Positions 7,570-17,470 of a stretch of DNA of 64,000 bases are shown piece after piece. The position numbers were made by a program, and so were the translations under genes. The stretch spans positions 2,914,001 to 2,978,000 of the forward strand of contig NZ_CP170094.1 of assembly GCF_042180575.1 (NCBI RefSeq), read 5' to 3'. The notes under the pieces were generated by a model. That model did no database searches, was not told the DNA's origin, and saw nothing but the letters and a program-made list of their open reading frames with translations. The DNA is from Bernardetia sp042180575 (GTDB taxonomy: Bacteria; Bacteroidota; Bacteroidia; Cytophagales; Bernardetiaceae). Numbering within the stretch: the stretch's first letter is position 1; every line of letters begins with the position of its first letter.

Positions 7570-9708
7570 TTATTTTCCTACTTTAAATCCAAACACTAAA
7601 ATATCATCAATCTGTCGGTTGGTATAACCCATCCAGTTTTTGAGTGTATTTTTTAAAAATTCTTGTTGATGTGAGAAAGGTAGTTTTGCTACTTCTAATA
7701 ATACATTTCTAAATCTCTTAGTAGTAAATTTTTTATCCTCTTTTCCCCCAAACTGGTCTTGGAAACCATCAGTAAATAAGTAAAAACTAGCCGTTTCATT
7801 TGTATTCAAAACATGATTAGTAAAATATTTTTTATTGAGTTGATTTTTGATGAAATTTCCTCCAATAGATTTTCTGTCTGCTTTTATGATTTTCAACTCA
7901 TCATCTTCGATATAAATAAGAGGATTTCTTGCTCCTGCATATTCCATAATTTGAGTTTCTATGTCATAAACACAAAAAGCAGCATCCATTCCATCACGTA
8001 CTTGAGTATCTGTTTGACGCAACACTTTTGTGATTCCTTCATCTAATTTGTCTAAAATATGAGATGCTTGAGTCACTGTTTTGTTTTCTATGATTTCATT
8101 TAATAAATCATTTCCAATCAAAGACATAAAAGCTCCTGGAACTCCATGACCTGTACAATCAATAGCTCCTAGTATTACTTTTTTATTAATTTGTTTGAAA
8201 TAATAAAAATCTCCTGAAACAATATCTCTAGGTTCAAAAAACACAAATGAATTAGGAAAAACACTTTCTATTTCTTCTAAACGAGGAAGCATTGCATTTT
8301 GTATTCGTTTTGCATATGTTATACTCGCTGTAATATCTTGATTTTTTTTCTCAATAACGATATTCTGTTCATGCAAACGTTCAAGATTGACAGACAACTC
8401 TTCATTAACAACATTTAATTCTTCTGTACGCTCTACTACTCGTTCTTCTAATCTTTTATTTTGTGTTTCTACAAATGCTCTATGTTTTTCAGACTCTTCA
8501 AACATTTGCTTTTGTACTTGTTCTTTTTCCTTTTTATAAAAATCTATTTTTGCAGCTAATGCTACTGAAAGTAAAACCATTTCTATTGCTGAACCAAATA
8601 AAATCCCCCCAGAAGTAATAGTAGTGTAAGGGATAATTCCTGCTCCTGCCAATACAAATAAAAAAACTCCAATTAAATAAGCTGACCATGCTACTATAAT
8701 ATATTTAGCAGGATTATATCCTTTATAATAGATAAAAATGGCTGCAAATAGTGCATTAAATACGGATAACCCTACTGTGGTTTGATTGATAAGAGAAGCT
8801 GTTGATTTATAGCCTAAAATTCCTATTATTATTGCTATAGAAAATATAGAAATTACTACTTGTAAAGTGCGATGAAAAAATAAAGAGTATCGTTTGGTAT
8901 GAAGAAAGTCTATTAAAAATAAACTTGCAAAAACACCACTTAAAGAATGCAGAATAGGAACATATTGATTCAACCAATAATATTTAGACCATATAAACTC
9001 AAATCCATGTCCTCTGACTTGAGCCATTGCCAATCCAAAGAAAAATAGATACCCCACATAATAAAGATAACCTCGTTCTTTGAGGGTAAAGTAAACAAAT
9101 AGATTGTATAAAAACATGACTAATACAAAACCATAGTATAATCCTTCAGCTAAATCTACTTTGTGATCTCTTTCAAAGTAATATTTGAGAGGAGCAATAT
9201 GAAAAGGAGCTTGAAAATAATCACTTTCTAAACGAATGTAAATAGTAGTAAACCTATTAGGTGGAATTTCAACAGGAATTAAAAACCTATCTGTTTTGAA
9301 AATTCTACTTTCATACGGTAAAGAATGTCCTAAATTAATTTGTTTGTAATTAGTAGGGTTTTCAGTAGTAGGAATGAAGGCTTGGATATTTACTAGCCCA
9401 CTTCCAGCTTCTATATACCATTGAGTCCGTTGAGAATTATTTTGAATAGGTATTTTTAACCACAAGGTATGTACTCCATTATTCAAATTTATAATTTCTT
9501 TACCTTCAACAACAAAATCTACGTTTTGAATAGTTTGTATAGTATGTTTATCACTTGCTTTTTCTTCAAATAACCCCAACTTGCTGGTAATAGCATATCC
9601 ATACTCAGAGCTATCTAACAAAATAGGAGAGACAGATTGTGCAAATCCACAAAAAAAAAGCAAATAAAAAAAACAGAAGAAAAAACATTTTTTGTAAGAA
9701 ATATTCAT
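7570..9708 (-). CDS. 7TMR-DISM membrane sensor with PP2C/SpoIIE phosphatase domain (paralogue)
   Basis: A 712-residue protein with the same architecture as its downstream neighbour: signal peptide (MNISYKKCFFFCFFYLLFFC, ending GFAQS), DISMED2 sensor domain, seven membrane helices, coiled coil and SpoIIE-type PP2C domain (GAIDCTGHGVPGAFMSLIG, FTDGFQDQFGG). The C-terminal halves of the pair are nearly identical, while the sensor domains differ more, which suggests two inputs to one phosphatase output. The ATG at 9708 is chosen because it starts a proper signal peptide; the frame is open 34 codons further upstream but that stretch has no signal character. It is probably the first gene of a three-gene run with 5282-7471 and the SDR gene. 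Confidence 0.88.
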   Translation of the reverse strand: MNISYKKCFFFCFFYLLFFCGFAQSVSPILLDSSEYGYAITSKLGLFEEKASDKHTIQTIQNVDFVVEGKEIINLNNGVHTLWLKIPIQNNSQRTQWYIEAGSGLVNIQAFIPTTENPTNYKQINLGHSLPYESRIFKTDRFLIPVEIPPNRFTTIYIRLESDYFQAPFHIAPLKYYFERDHKVDLAEGLYYGFVLVMFLYNLFVYFTLKERGYLYYVGYLFFFGLAMAQVRGHGFEFIWSKYYWLNQYVPILHSLSGVFASLFLIDFLHTKRYSLFFHRTLQVVISIFSIAIIIGILGYKSTASLINQTTVGLSVFNALFAAIFIYYKGYNPAKYIIVAWSAYLIGVFLFVLAGAGIIPYTTITSGGILFGSAIEMVLLSVALAAKIDFYKKEKEQVQKQMFEESEKHRAFVETQNKRLEERVVERTEELNVVNEELSVNLERLHEQNIVIEKKNQDITASITYAKRIQNAMLPRLEEIESVFPNSFVFFEPRDIVSGDFYYFKQINKKVILGAIDCTGHGVPGAFMSLIGNDLLNEIIENKTVTQASHILDKLDEGITKVLRQTDTQVRDGMDAAFCVYDIETQIMEYAGARNPLIYIEDDELKIIKADRKSIGGNFIKNQLNKKYFTNHVLNTNETASFYLFTDGFQDQFGGKEDKKFTTKRFRNVLLEVAKLPFSHQQEFLKNTLKNWMGYTNRQIDDILVFGFKVGK

Positions 9709-10261
9709 TCTGTATTTATTTTTACTAAAAGGTATCAGAAAAAATATGTTGAAGTATAATTCTTTCAATAGTGTAATAATAGTAAGGTGTAGTAGAGTTA
9801 TAAAGCACAATTTAATGAAAAAATATTTTATCTACAATGTATAATTTTAATTGTTCGATAGAACAAGAATAATAGTAGATTAGGATATTTAATAATTTCT
9901 TTAAAAAATTACACCAATCAATTTTTATAAATTTACCTATTAACTCACTTATTTTTTATTGCTTTTTTTAGAGTTAAATAAAAATTAATCTATCTGTAAC
10001 AGAAAGACAATAGTTTCACTTTTTAAGATATGATTAGAGGTTTTTGGCATAAAAAACCATTTTTTTTAAATTATAATTTACTGATTTACAGAGTTTTGGA
10101 TTATAGTGCAACTTTTTTAAATTATATTTTTCGCAATAATACTGCTGTTTTGTGTTGATTTATTGATGTATTTCCAAATATTCTTTTTTTTATTGACTTT
10201 TTTGCAAAATTAACCAGTTATTTCGTTAAAAATGAGAGGTTTAGCTGCTTGCATACAGAAT
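9709..10261. other. AT-rich intergenic region with one hairpin
   Basis: This 550-bp divergent gap has no convincing ORF. At about 10038-10068 a GGTTTTT / AAAAACC hairpin is followed by eight Ts on the plus strand, like a terminator with no gene ahead of it. That could mark a small RNA, but no start signal was recognised. Confidence 0.4.
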
Positions 10262-10292
10262 TTTGTAGTCTCAAAAATACCTCGTACATTTG
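10262..10292 (+). promoter_or_regulatory. Bacteroidota-type promoter of phaE
   Basis: TTTG at 10262-10265, a 19-bp spacer, and TACATTTG at 10285-10292 match the TTTG / TAnnTTTG consensus exactly. It lies 41 bp before the phaE start. Confidence 0.75.
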
Positions 10293-10333
10293 AATTGTGC
10301 TTATTTTTTACCAATTAAATTTTTAAATATACT

Positions 10334-11821
10334 ATGGCAAACGTAATGGATTCTACGAAGGAAATGTTAGATTTTTGGGCAACTACTCAAAACAAAATCG
10401 TGGAAAACTGGGTAGGTTCTACTCGTCAGCTCCAAGAAGCTGCCAAAGAAGGCAAAGTAATGGAGCAAGCTACGGACATGTATAAAAATTGGTATGACAA
10501 CCAAAAAAGTATCATTTCTGAAGCAGTAGAAAAAGGAAAAACAATTTCTTCTGACACTATGCCAGAACAAGTAACTCAACTGATGGAACAACAATCATCA
10601 CTTTCTAAAAAGTGGATGGACACAATGAGTGAAATGGCTGACCGTCAGATGCAAATGGTTCAGATGACTAATACAAATGGTCAAAACCCTATGAACATTC
10701 AAGAAAATGCAACTAAAGTGCAAGAAATGATGACTAGCTCTTACAAAACTTGGTTAGATTCTACTACCGAGATGATGAATGAGAGCAAAAAAATGATGAC
10801 TTCTAACCCTGCTTTCAAAGCAATGCAACCTATGCAAGAGGCTTTTGAAAACATGACTAAAGGAGCAAAAACATATTTCGATGCCTACGAAATGTGGAAA
10901 CCATTTATGCAAATGACTGAAAACAAAAATTTTGATGTACAAGAGTATTTCAAAATGATGAACATGGACAAATTGCAAGAAATGGCAAAAGGAATGTTTG
11001 CTCAAAACCCTTCTCAATTTGGCTTTGCCAATTTCGGACAAATGAGTGAACAAATGAACAAAATGGTTGAACAATATCGTAACACGATGACAAACAACCC
11101 AATGTTCGCTCCTTACAAAGAAATGATCGAAAAATTCTCTTCTATGATGCCAACAGACATGAAAAACTTTGACATGTCTAAAATGATGGAAAACATGAAC
11201 ATGCAAGACATGAACATGATGAACCCTCAGTTTGGTAAAGAAATATATGAGCGTATGGAAAAAATGTATGCTCCGTTTTATAAATTAATGCCACCAAGCA
11301 AAGAAAAAGAGTCAATCAAACTTTTCTCTCAAATGCAGGCTGTTTTATTCGATTACCAAACTAAAATGGCTGATATGAATGCTATTATTGGTAAAACAGT
11401 AAAAGAAAGCTCTGAAGAGTTTATGACTAAAATGTTTGAAGCAGCAAAAGACGGAAATGTAAATACATACAATGAGTTCTACATGAACTGGCTCAATCAC
11501 TTAGAAGGAAATATGATTGATATTTTCAAAGGCGATGAATTCTCTAAATTACAAGGTGAAGTTTTGGCTCTTCAATTAGATTTGAAAACGAGCTTCAATA
11601 AAGGAATGGAACAAGTTCTTTCTCCTTACCCTGTCGTTTTGAATTCTGAAATTGATGAACTTGCAAAACAAGTACACGCATTGAAAGCTCGCATCCGTGA
11701 GCTAGAAAATAATGCAGATACTACAACTGCAAAAACATCAGAAACAAAAGCAGAAGCTAAACCAACAGCAGCAAAGGCAACAAGTGCCAAAACTACTACT
11801 AAGAAAGCTACAAGCAAGTAA
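10334..11821 (+). CDS. phaE: Class III polyhydroxyalkanoate synthase subunit PhaE
   Basis: A 495-residue PhaE-family protein, the non-catalytic partner of PhaC in class III PHA synthases. It starts MANVMDSTKEMLDFW and is extremely rich in Met, Gln and Lys in amphipathic helices. A conserved C-terminal helical part includes SPYPVVLNSEIDELAKQVHALK and a coiled coil, the region used to contact PhaC. The last 35 residues are a low-complexity Ala/Lys/Thr tail, possibly for granule or DNA contact (inference). It is longer than many PhaE proteins. It has its own promoter and a terminator before phaC, so the two subunits may be expressed at different levels. Confidence 0.88.
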   Translation: MANVMDSTKEMLDFWATTQNKIVENWVGSTRQLQEAAKEGKVMEQATDMYKNWYDNQKSIISEAVEKGKTISSDTMPEQVTQLMEQQSSLSKKWMDTMSEMADRQMQMVQMTNTNGQNPMNIQENATKVQEMMTSSYKTWLDSTTEMMNESKKMMTSNPAFKAMQPMQEAFENMTKGAKTYFDAYEMWKPFMQMTENKNFDVQEYFKMMNMDKLQEMAKGMFAQNPSQFGFANFGQMSEQMNKMVEQYRNTMTNNPMFAPYKEMIEKFSSMMPTDMKNFDMSKMMENMNMQDMNMMNPQFGKEIYERMEKMYAPFYKLMPPSKEKESIKLFSQMQAVLFDYQTKMADMNAIIGKTVKESSEEFMTKMFEAAKDGNVNTYNEFYMNWLNHLEGNMIDIFKGDEFSKLQGEVLALQLDLKTSFNKGMEQVLSPYPVVLNSEIDELAKQVHALKARIRELENNADTTTAKTSETKAEAKPTAAKATSAKTTTKKATSK

Positions 11822-11920
11822 TTTTGAATCTAAATCATTCTGAGTTTGAGTAGTTATTCAGAATGTGAATACCGTTTTTTAAGTAAAACTGTATTTAGTG
11901 AAATCTAACATTTCCTTCAA

Positions 11921-11957
11921 TAAAAACCCTGACTTCATAGTGAAGTTGGGGTTTTTG
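11921..11957 (+). terminator. Terminator after phaE
   Basis: AAAACCC, a mismatch, then GACTTCA / TGAAGT and GGGTTTTT form a long stem ending in a T run, 100 bp after the phaE stop and about 95 bp before phaC. Confidence 0.75.
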
Positions 11958-12052
11958 ATAAAAAAAGATTTTTTAATTGTATATTTATCTCTACACAAAA
12001 ATACTCACACCCTAAAGGGCGTGCTACAAACACACACAAACTAAATTTTATT

Positions 12053-13144
12053 ATGGCAACTCAGAATAAAGAAAAAAAGCACGAGAATACGCAAACCAAC
12101 GTATTTGAATCTTTTACAAAAGAAATTACTGAGCAAACTGAAAAGCTCGTAAAAGGCTATCAAATGCTCAATGAAGTAGAAGAAATTGATGTCGCAACAG
12201 CTCAAAAAGAGCTTGTTTGGGAAGAAGATAAAGTAAAATTATATCGTTATTCTTCCTCAAAACGCAAACTCAAAACGCCTTTATTGATTGCTTATGCACT
12301 CGTCAATCGTTTTGATATGATGGATTTGCAATCTGACCGTAGTTTTATCAGAAATTTACTAGACAGTGGTGTTGATATTTATTTAATCGATTGGGGGTAT
12401 CCTACTCGTGTTGATAGATATTTGACAATGGAAGATTATATCAATGGCTATATCAATTCATGTGTCAATTTTGTGCGAAAAGAACATGGTGTTGATAAAA
12501 TAAACTTGCTTGGTGTTTGTCAAGGGGGAACATTTTCTACAATTTATACAGCTCTTAATCAAGACAAAATCAAAAATTTGATTACCCTTGTTGCTCCTTT
12601 TGATTTCAATACGGATGATGGTCTTTTATTCAAATGGTCAAGAGATTTAGATGTTGATAAAGTAGTTGATGGAAATGACGGTCTTGTACCAGGAGAATTT
12701 TTGAATATGGGTTTTGATATGTTGAAACCGTTAAGTAAATTCAAGAAAATGGCTACCATTACTAATATGATGGAAGACAAAGGTAAAATGATGAATTTCT
12801 TGCGTATGGAACAATGGGTAGGCGATAGTCCTTCTCAAGCAGGTGAATGTTACCGTAAGTTTATCAAAGACTTATATCAAGACAATAAACTCATAAAAGG
12901 AGAATTTACGCTAGGAAAGAAAACAGTAAATTTAAGTGATATAAAAAATCCAATTTTGACTATTTATGCTTCTGAAGATCATTTAGTTCCACCTTCGGCA
13001 ACTAAACCTTTGAATGAAAATGTAGGCTCAAAAGACAAGACTTTATACGAATTCCCAGGTGGACACATAGGCGTTTTTGTAGGTGGACGTTCTCAAAAAG
13101 AACTTGCTCCAAAGGTTTCAGAATGGTTGAAAGAACGTGATTAA
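12053..13144 (+). CDS. phaC: Class III polyhydroxyalkanoate synthase catalytic subunit PhaC
   Basis: A 363-residue alpha/beta-hydrolase-fold PHA synthase that polymerises 3-hydroxyacyl-CoA into storage polyester at granules. The lipase-like box is GVCQGG, with the nucleophilic Cys in place of Ser. The catalytic Asp lies in YASEDHLVPPS, and the general-base His in FPGGHIGVFVGG. The size (about 360 residues) and the adjacent phaE define class III rather than class I. No phaA, phaB or phasin gene is in the window, so substrate supply must be encoded elsewhere. Confidence 0.92.
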   Translation: MATQNKEKKHENTQTNVFESFTKEITEQTEKLVKGYQMLNEVEEIDVATAQKELVWEEDKVKLYRYSSSKRKLKTPLLIAYALVNRFDMMDLQSDRSFIRNLLDSGVDIYLIDWGYPTRVDRYLTMEDYINGYINSCVNFVRKEHGVDKINLLGVCQGGTFSTIYTALNQDKIKNLITLVAPFDFNTDDGLLFKWSRDLDVDKVVDGNDGLVPGEFLNMGFDMLKPLSKFKKMATITNMMEDKGKMMNFLRMEQWVGDSPSQAGECYRKFIKDLYQDNKLIKGEFTLGKKTVNLSDIKNPILTIYASEDHLVPPSATKPLNENVGSKDKTLYEFPGGHIGVFVGGRSQKELAPKVSEWLKERD

Positions 13145-13158
13145 TTTTAGATAATTAT

Positions 13159-13183
13159 GTCGTTGGTTGGGACACCAACAACG
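13159..13183. repeat. Small palindrome after phaC
   Basis: GTTGG and CCAAC arms around TTGGGACA lie 15 bp after phaC. The CCAACAAC motif recurs upstream of htpG and of the phosphohexomutase gene. Confidence 0.5.
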
Positions 13184-13242
13184 GAAAGGTTATACAAAGC
13201 TCTCAGTAATAGGAGAGCCTCAAAGACAGTTTTTTTTTAAAG

Positions 13243-13280
13243 AAAAGCATTTATTCTAGTTTTTGGAATAAATGCTTTTT
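13243..13280 (+). terminator. Terminator after phaC
   Basis: AAAAGCATTTATTC and GAATAAATGCTTTTTT form a 14-bp perfect stem followed by Ts, 100 bp after phaC. The A run on the left arm would also let it act on the opposite strand, though the facing DUF389 gene ends beyond it. Confidence 0.85.
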
Positions 13281-13407
13281 TAGTTTCTAATAGATAGAAG
13301 TTGTTTGATAATAATACTTGTTCACTCTGCTCCCAGTAACAATCATTTTTATTGAAAAAAAATACAGAATGAATCACCCTATTCTTCTGCATTTTTGAGA
13401 ATAGAAA

Positions 13408-14928
13408 TTAATAATTAATAATTCCAATTTTCTTGTCTTTGAGTTTTACATTAATAAAGTTTTTCAAACGGTCTTCGTATTTTTTGCGTATATATTTATT
13501 TCTTGCAGGTTCACCTTCCCATTTTACCAATAACATAAATGCTAACGAATCATGTTCAAAATCAGTTTGTCGTACTCTTGCTACACCAATTTCTTTGAGT
13601 TCGGGATAGATAGCTTTGAGTTCATTTTTTATGGTTTCGAAAGGTAAAGTATCACCTCTTGCATACAAAAGCTCTTGTTTTAAATCTTCAATTTCTTTGT
13701 CTTTTCCTGTAATAATTTCGTCTTTTTGCTTATATGTTCCCATTTCTTCTCTAAATTTTATCTCAATATAACGCTTTGCATTATTCATAACAGTACGCTC
13801 TACACGAGTTTCAGAGTCTGCAGGTTCTTCGGATTGTACTAGTTCAATATGTACACTATCATTACTATCAAAACCTGTCAGTTGCCATGAGTCTTTTACA
13901 TCATTATTAAAGTTTTTTTCTAAGTTGAGTAAAGAATCATAATTGATATAACTTCCAGCACCAAAACTAATTACACGTAGCCTATAAATATTGGTAGAGT
14001 CTAATTTTATCTTCCATTGTACCGAATTCAAATCATAATTGGGGTTTATATTTTCAGTAATAAAAGTAGCAATACGCTGATTACGGAAATTTTCAGTTAA
14101 TTTTTTGAACAAAAACATTACACTAGGAACAAGTAAAAGTGTCAGAACAATATAAGCCGTAATTCTTGCACGTCTTGCCAAAACAGGATTCAAAACTTCT
14201 ACATACGGAAACTTCAAAAAACGCACAATCATATACGTAGAAAGACTTATAAAAACGGCATTAATGAAAAATAAATAAAATGCACCTGCAAAAACATCCC
14301 ATTTTCCTGTTGCAAGTCCAAATCCTGCCGTACAAAGAGGAGGCATTAAAGCTGTCGCAATCGCTACCCCTGGAATGGCATTGGTCTTTTCGGTGCGAGA
14401 ACCTGCAATAATACCAGCCAAACCACCAAAAAAAGCAACCAAAACATCTAATAAATTAGGTTCTGTACGAGAAAGCATTTGGTCTGTCAGAAGTCCTAGA
14501 GGAGTAATTTTGAAGTAAATAACACTCGTAACCAAAGTCAGAATAATGGCACTCAAAAAATTTCTGACCGATTTTATAAGTGTTTCTCTATCATTAATGG
14601 CAGCTCCCAATCCAATCCCCAAAATAGGAGACATCAAAGGAGAGATAAGCATCGCACCAATAATAACAGCAGCCGAGTCCAAATCTAAGCCAATGGAGGC
14701 AATCATAACGGAACAAATCAGAACCCAAAGATTAGAGCCTTCCAAAACAACACCTGACTTGATATTTTTTACTGTACCAACAAAATCAGTGTCAGAAGCT
14801 AAGTGAGTCAGACGAAAGAAAAAATCTTTGATAAACCCCCAAGAATCACGAATACCATGCTGCCATTCTGGATAATCATGATTTATATTTTCTGAATTTT
14901 CAGTATCAGAATTTAATCCTTCATTCAT
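13408..14928 (-). CDS. DUF389 family membrane protein
   Basis: A 506-residue protein. An N-terminal cytoplasmic stretch (about 1-60) precedes a DUF389 membrane domain (about 65-285) with the family's conserved segments SAAVIIGAMLISPLMSPILG, LVAFFGGLAGIIAGSR and GVAIATALMPPLCTAGFG. The C-terminal half is soluble: a beta-rich domain, a short coiled coil near 410-425 (KDKEIEDLKQELL) and a final mixed domain. The function of DUF389 proteins is not established; transport or stress roles are only guesses. A 70-bp copy of its 3' end survives at 1703-1773. It is divergent from htpG. Confidence 0.82.
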   Translation of the reverse strand: MNEGLNSDTENSENINHDYPEWQHGIRDSWGFIKDFFFRLTHLASDTDFVGTVKNIKSGVVLEGSNLWVLICSVMIASIGLDLDSAAVIIGAMLISPLMSPILGIGLGAAINDRETLIKSVRNFLSAIILTLVTSVIYFKITPLGLLTDQMLSRTEPNLLDVLVAFFGGLAGIIAGSRTEKTNAIPGVAIATALMPPLCTAGFGLATGKWDVFAGAFYLFFINAVFISLSTYMIVRFLKFPYVEVLNPVLARRARITAYIVLTLLLVPSVMFLFKKLTENFRNQRIATFITENINPNYDLNSVQWKIKLDSTNIYRLRVISFGAGSYINYDSLLNLEKNFNNDVKDSWQLTGFDSNDSVHIELVQSEEPADSETRVERTVMNNAKRYIEIKFREEMGTYKQKDEIITGKDKEIEDLKQELLYARGDTLPFETIKNELKAIYPELKEIGVARVRQTDFEHDSLAFMLLVKWEGEPARNKYIRKKYEDRLKNFINVKLKDKKIGIINY

Positions 14929-15462
14929 AACTTATAGTTTGATAGATAATTGTTACCCTGTAATTACTTTTTGCGTTACTAAAATACTGTTTTCTAATTA
15001 AGAACCGAAATTTAAGTGCTTTTTATCATTATCGCAACTACTATTTTTTTTATATACATTAGGTACAATGGAACACAGATTTTTTGAATTATCCATTAAT
15101 TATAGAACTAGATTTATAGATTTTTCAAGTGTTGTTTTCTGTCATTTGTAAAAATAAGACGTTTGGTGTAATAATTTTCCCATATCTTCTATTTCGTTAA
15201 AGTAACATTTAATGTATTCAAATCTGTGATTATTTGTGAAATCTGTGTTCTAAATATACAACAGAATCATTTATACTGACAAAATTTCCGATTTTAATCA
15301 TCAAAAAACTCAAAAAATCGATTGGAATAAAACTAGCTAATCTCTCATTACAAAAGAGAATTAGTAATTTAATTCTTTTCAAAAAATAAAATAAAGCCGT
15401 TGTTGCTATTTTATGAAGCATTGATACCAACAACAAATCAACAATAAAATTATACTAGAATT
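14929..15462. other. Divergent intergenic region with a long-range inverted repeat
   Basis: This 534-bp gap between DUF389 and htpG carries GAACACAGATTT at 15071-15082 and its exact complement AAATCTGTGTTC at 15239-15250, framing about 156 bp. GTTGTTG (15399-15405) and CAACAAC (15428-15434) form a hairpin 28 bp before the htpG start. No perfect TAnnTTTG box for htpG was found. Confidence 0.5.
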
Positions 15463-17295
15463 ATGAGCGTAGAACAAGGTAATTTATCAGTAAATACGGA
15501 AAATATTTTTCCAATCATCAAGAAGTTTCTCTATTCTGACCACGAAATATTTTTAAGAGAACTTGTAGCCAATGCAGTAGATGCTACTCAAAAGCTAAAA
15601 CACTTATCTTCTTCGGTTGATTTTGATAAAGAAGCAACTAGCCCAGTAGGAGATTTGAAAGTAAAAGTTTCCTTTAATAAAGAAGCCAAAACGATTACAG
15701 TTAGTGATAACGGAATCGGTATGACTGCCGAAGATATCAAAAAATATATCAATCAAATCGCTTTTTCGGGAGCGACAGAGTTTGTCGAAAAATATAAAGA
15801 TGCTCCAAATAATAAGCAAATAATCGGACATTTTGGCTTAGGTTTTTATTCTGCTTTTATGGTTTCTACAAAAGTAGAAATTATTTCTCGTGCTTTTTCT
15901 GCAAAAGAAGATGAAGCAGCGCATTGGGAATGTGAAGGTTCGACTTCGTTTGAATTAGAAAAAACTACAAAAGCAGAACGAGGAACAGATATTATCCTTC
16001 ATATTGCAGAAGATTCAGAGGAGTTTTTGGATAATTTCCGTTTGAAAGGAATTTTGGATAAATACGCTAAGTTTTTACCTATTCCGATTGAGTTTGAAGG
16101 CGAACAAATAAACGATACAGACCCACTTTGGACAAAACAACCTTCTGAACTCAAAGATGAAGATTATTTAGCATTCTATAAAAAATTGTATCCAATGGGA
16201 GAAGACCCACTATTTTGGATTCATTTGAATGTAGATTATCCATTTGAGCTGACAGGAATTTTGTATTTCCCTAAAGTAAAACAAGAACTTACAGCTTCAA
16301 AGGATAAAATTCAACTTTATAGCCGTCAAGTATTTATTACTGACGAAGTAAAAGAAATTGTTCCTGAGTTTTTGACACTTTTACATGGTGTAATTGATTC
16401 TCCAGATATTCCTTTGAATGTTTCTAGAAGTTATTTACAAGCAGATGGAAATGTAAAACGTATCAGTAGTTATATCACTAAAAAAGTAGCTGATAAATTA
16501 CAAGAGCTTTTCAAAAATGATAGAGAAGGTTACGCAAGCAAATGGGACGATATAGGTCTTTTCGTAAAATTCGGAATGATTACAGATGAAAAATTCTTAG
16601 AAAAAGCTGAGAAATTTGCATTAGTAAAAAATGTAGATGGAAAAACATTTACATTTGACGAGTACAACGAAAAAATAGCAACCAATCAAACTGACAAAGA
16701 TGGTAAAAAAGTGTGGTTATACGCAGCCGATGTACAAAAACAACATACCTTTATTACTTCTGCTCAAAAGCGTGGTTATGATGTGTTGGTAATGGATTCG
16801 ATTATCGATTCGCATTTGATTCAAAGGCTTGAAGGTAAGCTAGAAAATATTTCTATTCGTAGAATTGACTCTGATACGGCAGACAAAATCATTGCAAAAG
16901 ATGAGGTTTTGGAAGCTGTTTTGTCAGAAGCAGACCAAACAAAAGTAAAAGAGATTTTTGAGAAAATTGTTTCTGCAAATCATACCGTAGAGGTTCAGCC
17001 AATGCCAACAGATGAGATGCCTGTAACACTTACACTTTCAGAGTTTATGCGTCGTATGAAAGAAATGGCAATGTCTGGAGGAGGAGGAATGTACGGAATG
17101 AATCTGCCTGACCAATACAATGTTATCGTTAATGCAAATCATTCGTTAGTACAGAAAATTTTAGATACAAAAGACGAAGAAACACAAAAACAAATTGCTC
17201 AACAGGCTTATGATTTATCTTTACTTTCTCAAAACTTATTAGAAGGAAAAGCTCTTTCTAGTTTTGTAGAGCGTAGCTTGAATTTTATGAAGTAA
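15463..17295 (+). CDS. htpG: Molecular chaperone HtpG (Hsp90)
   Basis: A 610-residue bacterial Hsp90, the cytoplasmic ATP-dependent dimeric chaperone. The N-terminal GHKL ATPase motifs are present: FLRELVANAVDAT (Glu and Asn for ATP and Mg), VSDNGIGMT, and GHFGLGFYSAFMV lid/glycine loop. The middle-domain catalytic-Arg region follows (LNVSRSYLQAD) and a C-terminal dimerisation domain rich in Met (MRRMKEMAMSGGGGMYGM). Length is normal for the family (about 600-630). It is a single-gene unit with a terminator at 17437. Confidence 0.95.
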   Translation: MSVEQGNLSVNTENIFPIIKKFLYSDHEIFLRELVANAVDATQKLKHLSSSVDFDKEATSPVGDLKVKVSFNKEAKTITVSDNGIGMTAEDIKKYINQIAFSGATEFVEKYKDAPNNKQIIGHFGLGFYSAFMVSTKVEIISRAFSAKEDEAAHWECEGSTSFELEKTTKAERGTDIILHIAEDSEEFLDNFRLKGILDKYAKFLPIPIEFEGEQINDTDPLWTKQPSELKDEDYLAFYKKLYPMGEDPLFWIHLNVDYPFELTGILYFPKVKQELTASKDKIQLYSRQVFITDEVKEIVPEFLTLLHGVIDSPDIPLNVSRSYLQADGNVKRISSYITKKVADKLQELFKNDREGYASKWDDIGLFVKFGMITDEKFLEKAEKFALVKNVDGKTFTFDEYNEKIATNQTDKDGKKVWLYAADVQKQHTFITSAQKRGYDVLVMDSIIDSHLIQRLEGKLENISIRRIDSDTADKIIAKDEVLEAVLSEADQTKVKEIFEKIVSANHTVEVQPMPTDEMPVTLTLSEFMRRMKEMAMSGGGGMYGMNLPDQYNVIVNANHSLVQKILDTKDEETQKQIAQQAYDLSLLSQNLLEGKALSSFVERSLNFMK

Positions 17296-17436
17296 TTGGA
17301 GATTTGGGCATTCAAAATTACAGCTATGAATTCTATTGCTCTTAAATAAAGATGAATAGCTAATTGATTCATTGTTTTGTCAAATAAAAACAGCTTGTTT
17401 TCTTAGACAAAATACACATTTGAATTATATAAATTA

Positions 17437-17468
17437 AACACTAGACTTTTAAAGTTTAGTGTTTTTTT
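17437..17468 (+). terminator. Terminator after htpG
   Basis: AACACTAGACTTT and AAAGTTTAGTGTT form a near-perfect stem with a run of seven Ts, about 140 bp after the htpG stop. Confidence 0.8.
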
Positions 17469-17470
17469 AT

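Noticed and set aside
10754..11206. 150-residue minus-strand ORF rich in His and Phe
   Set aside because: It is the antisense shadow of the Met/Lys/Gln-rich phaE gene.
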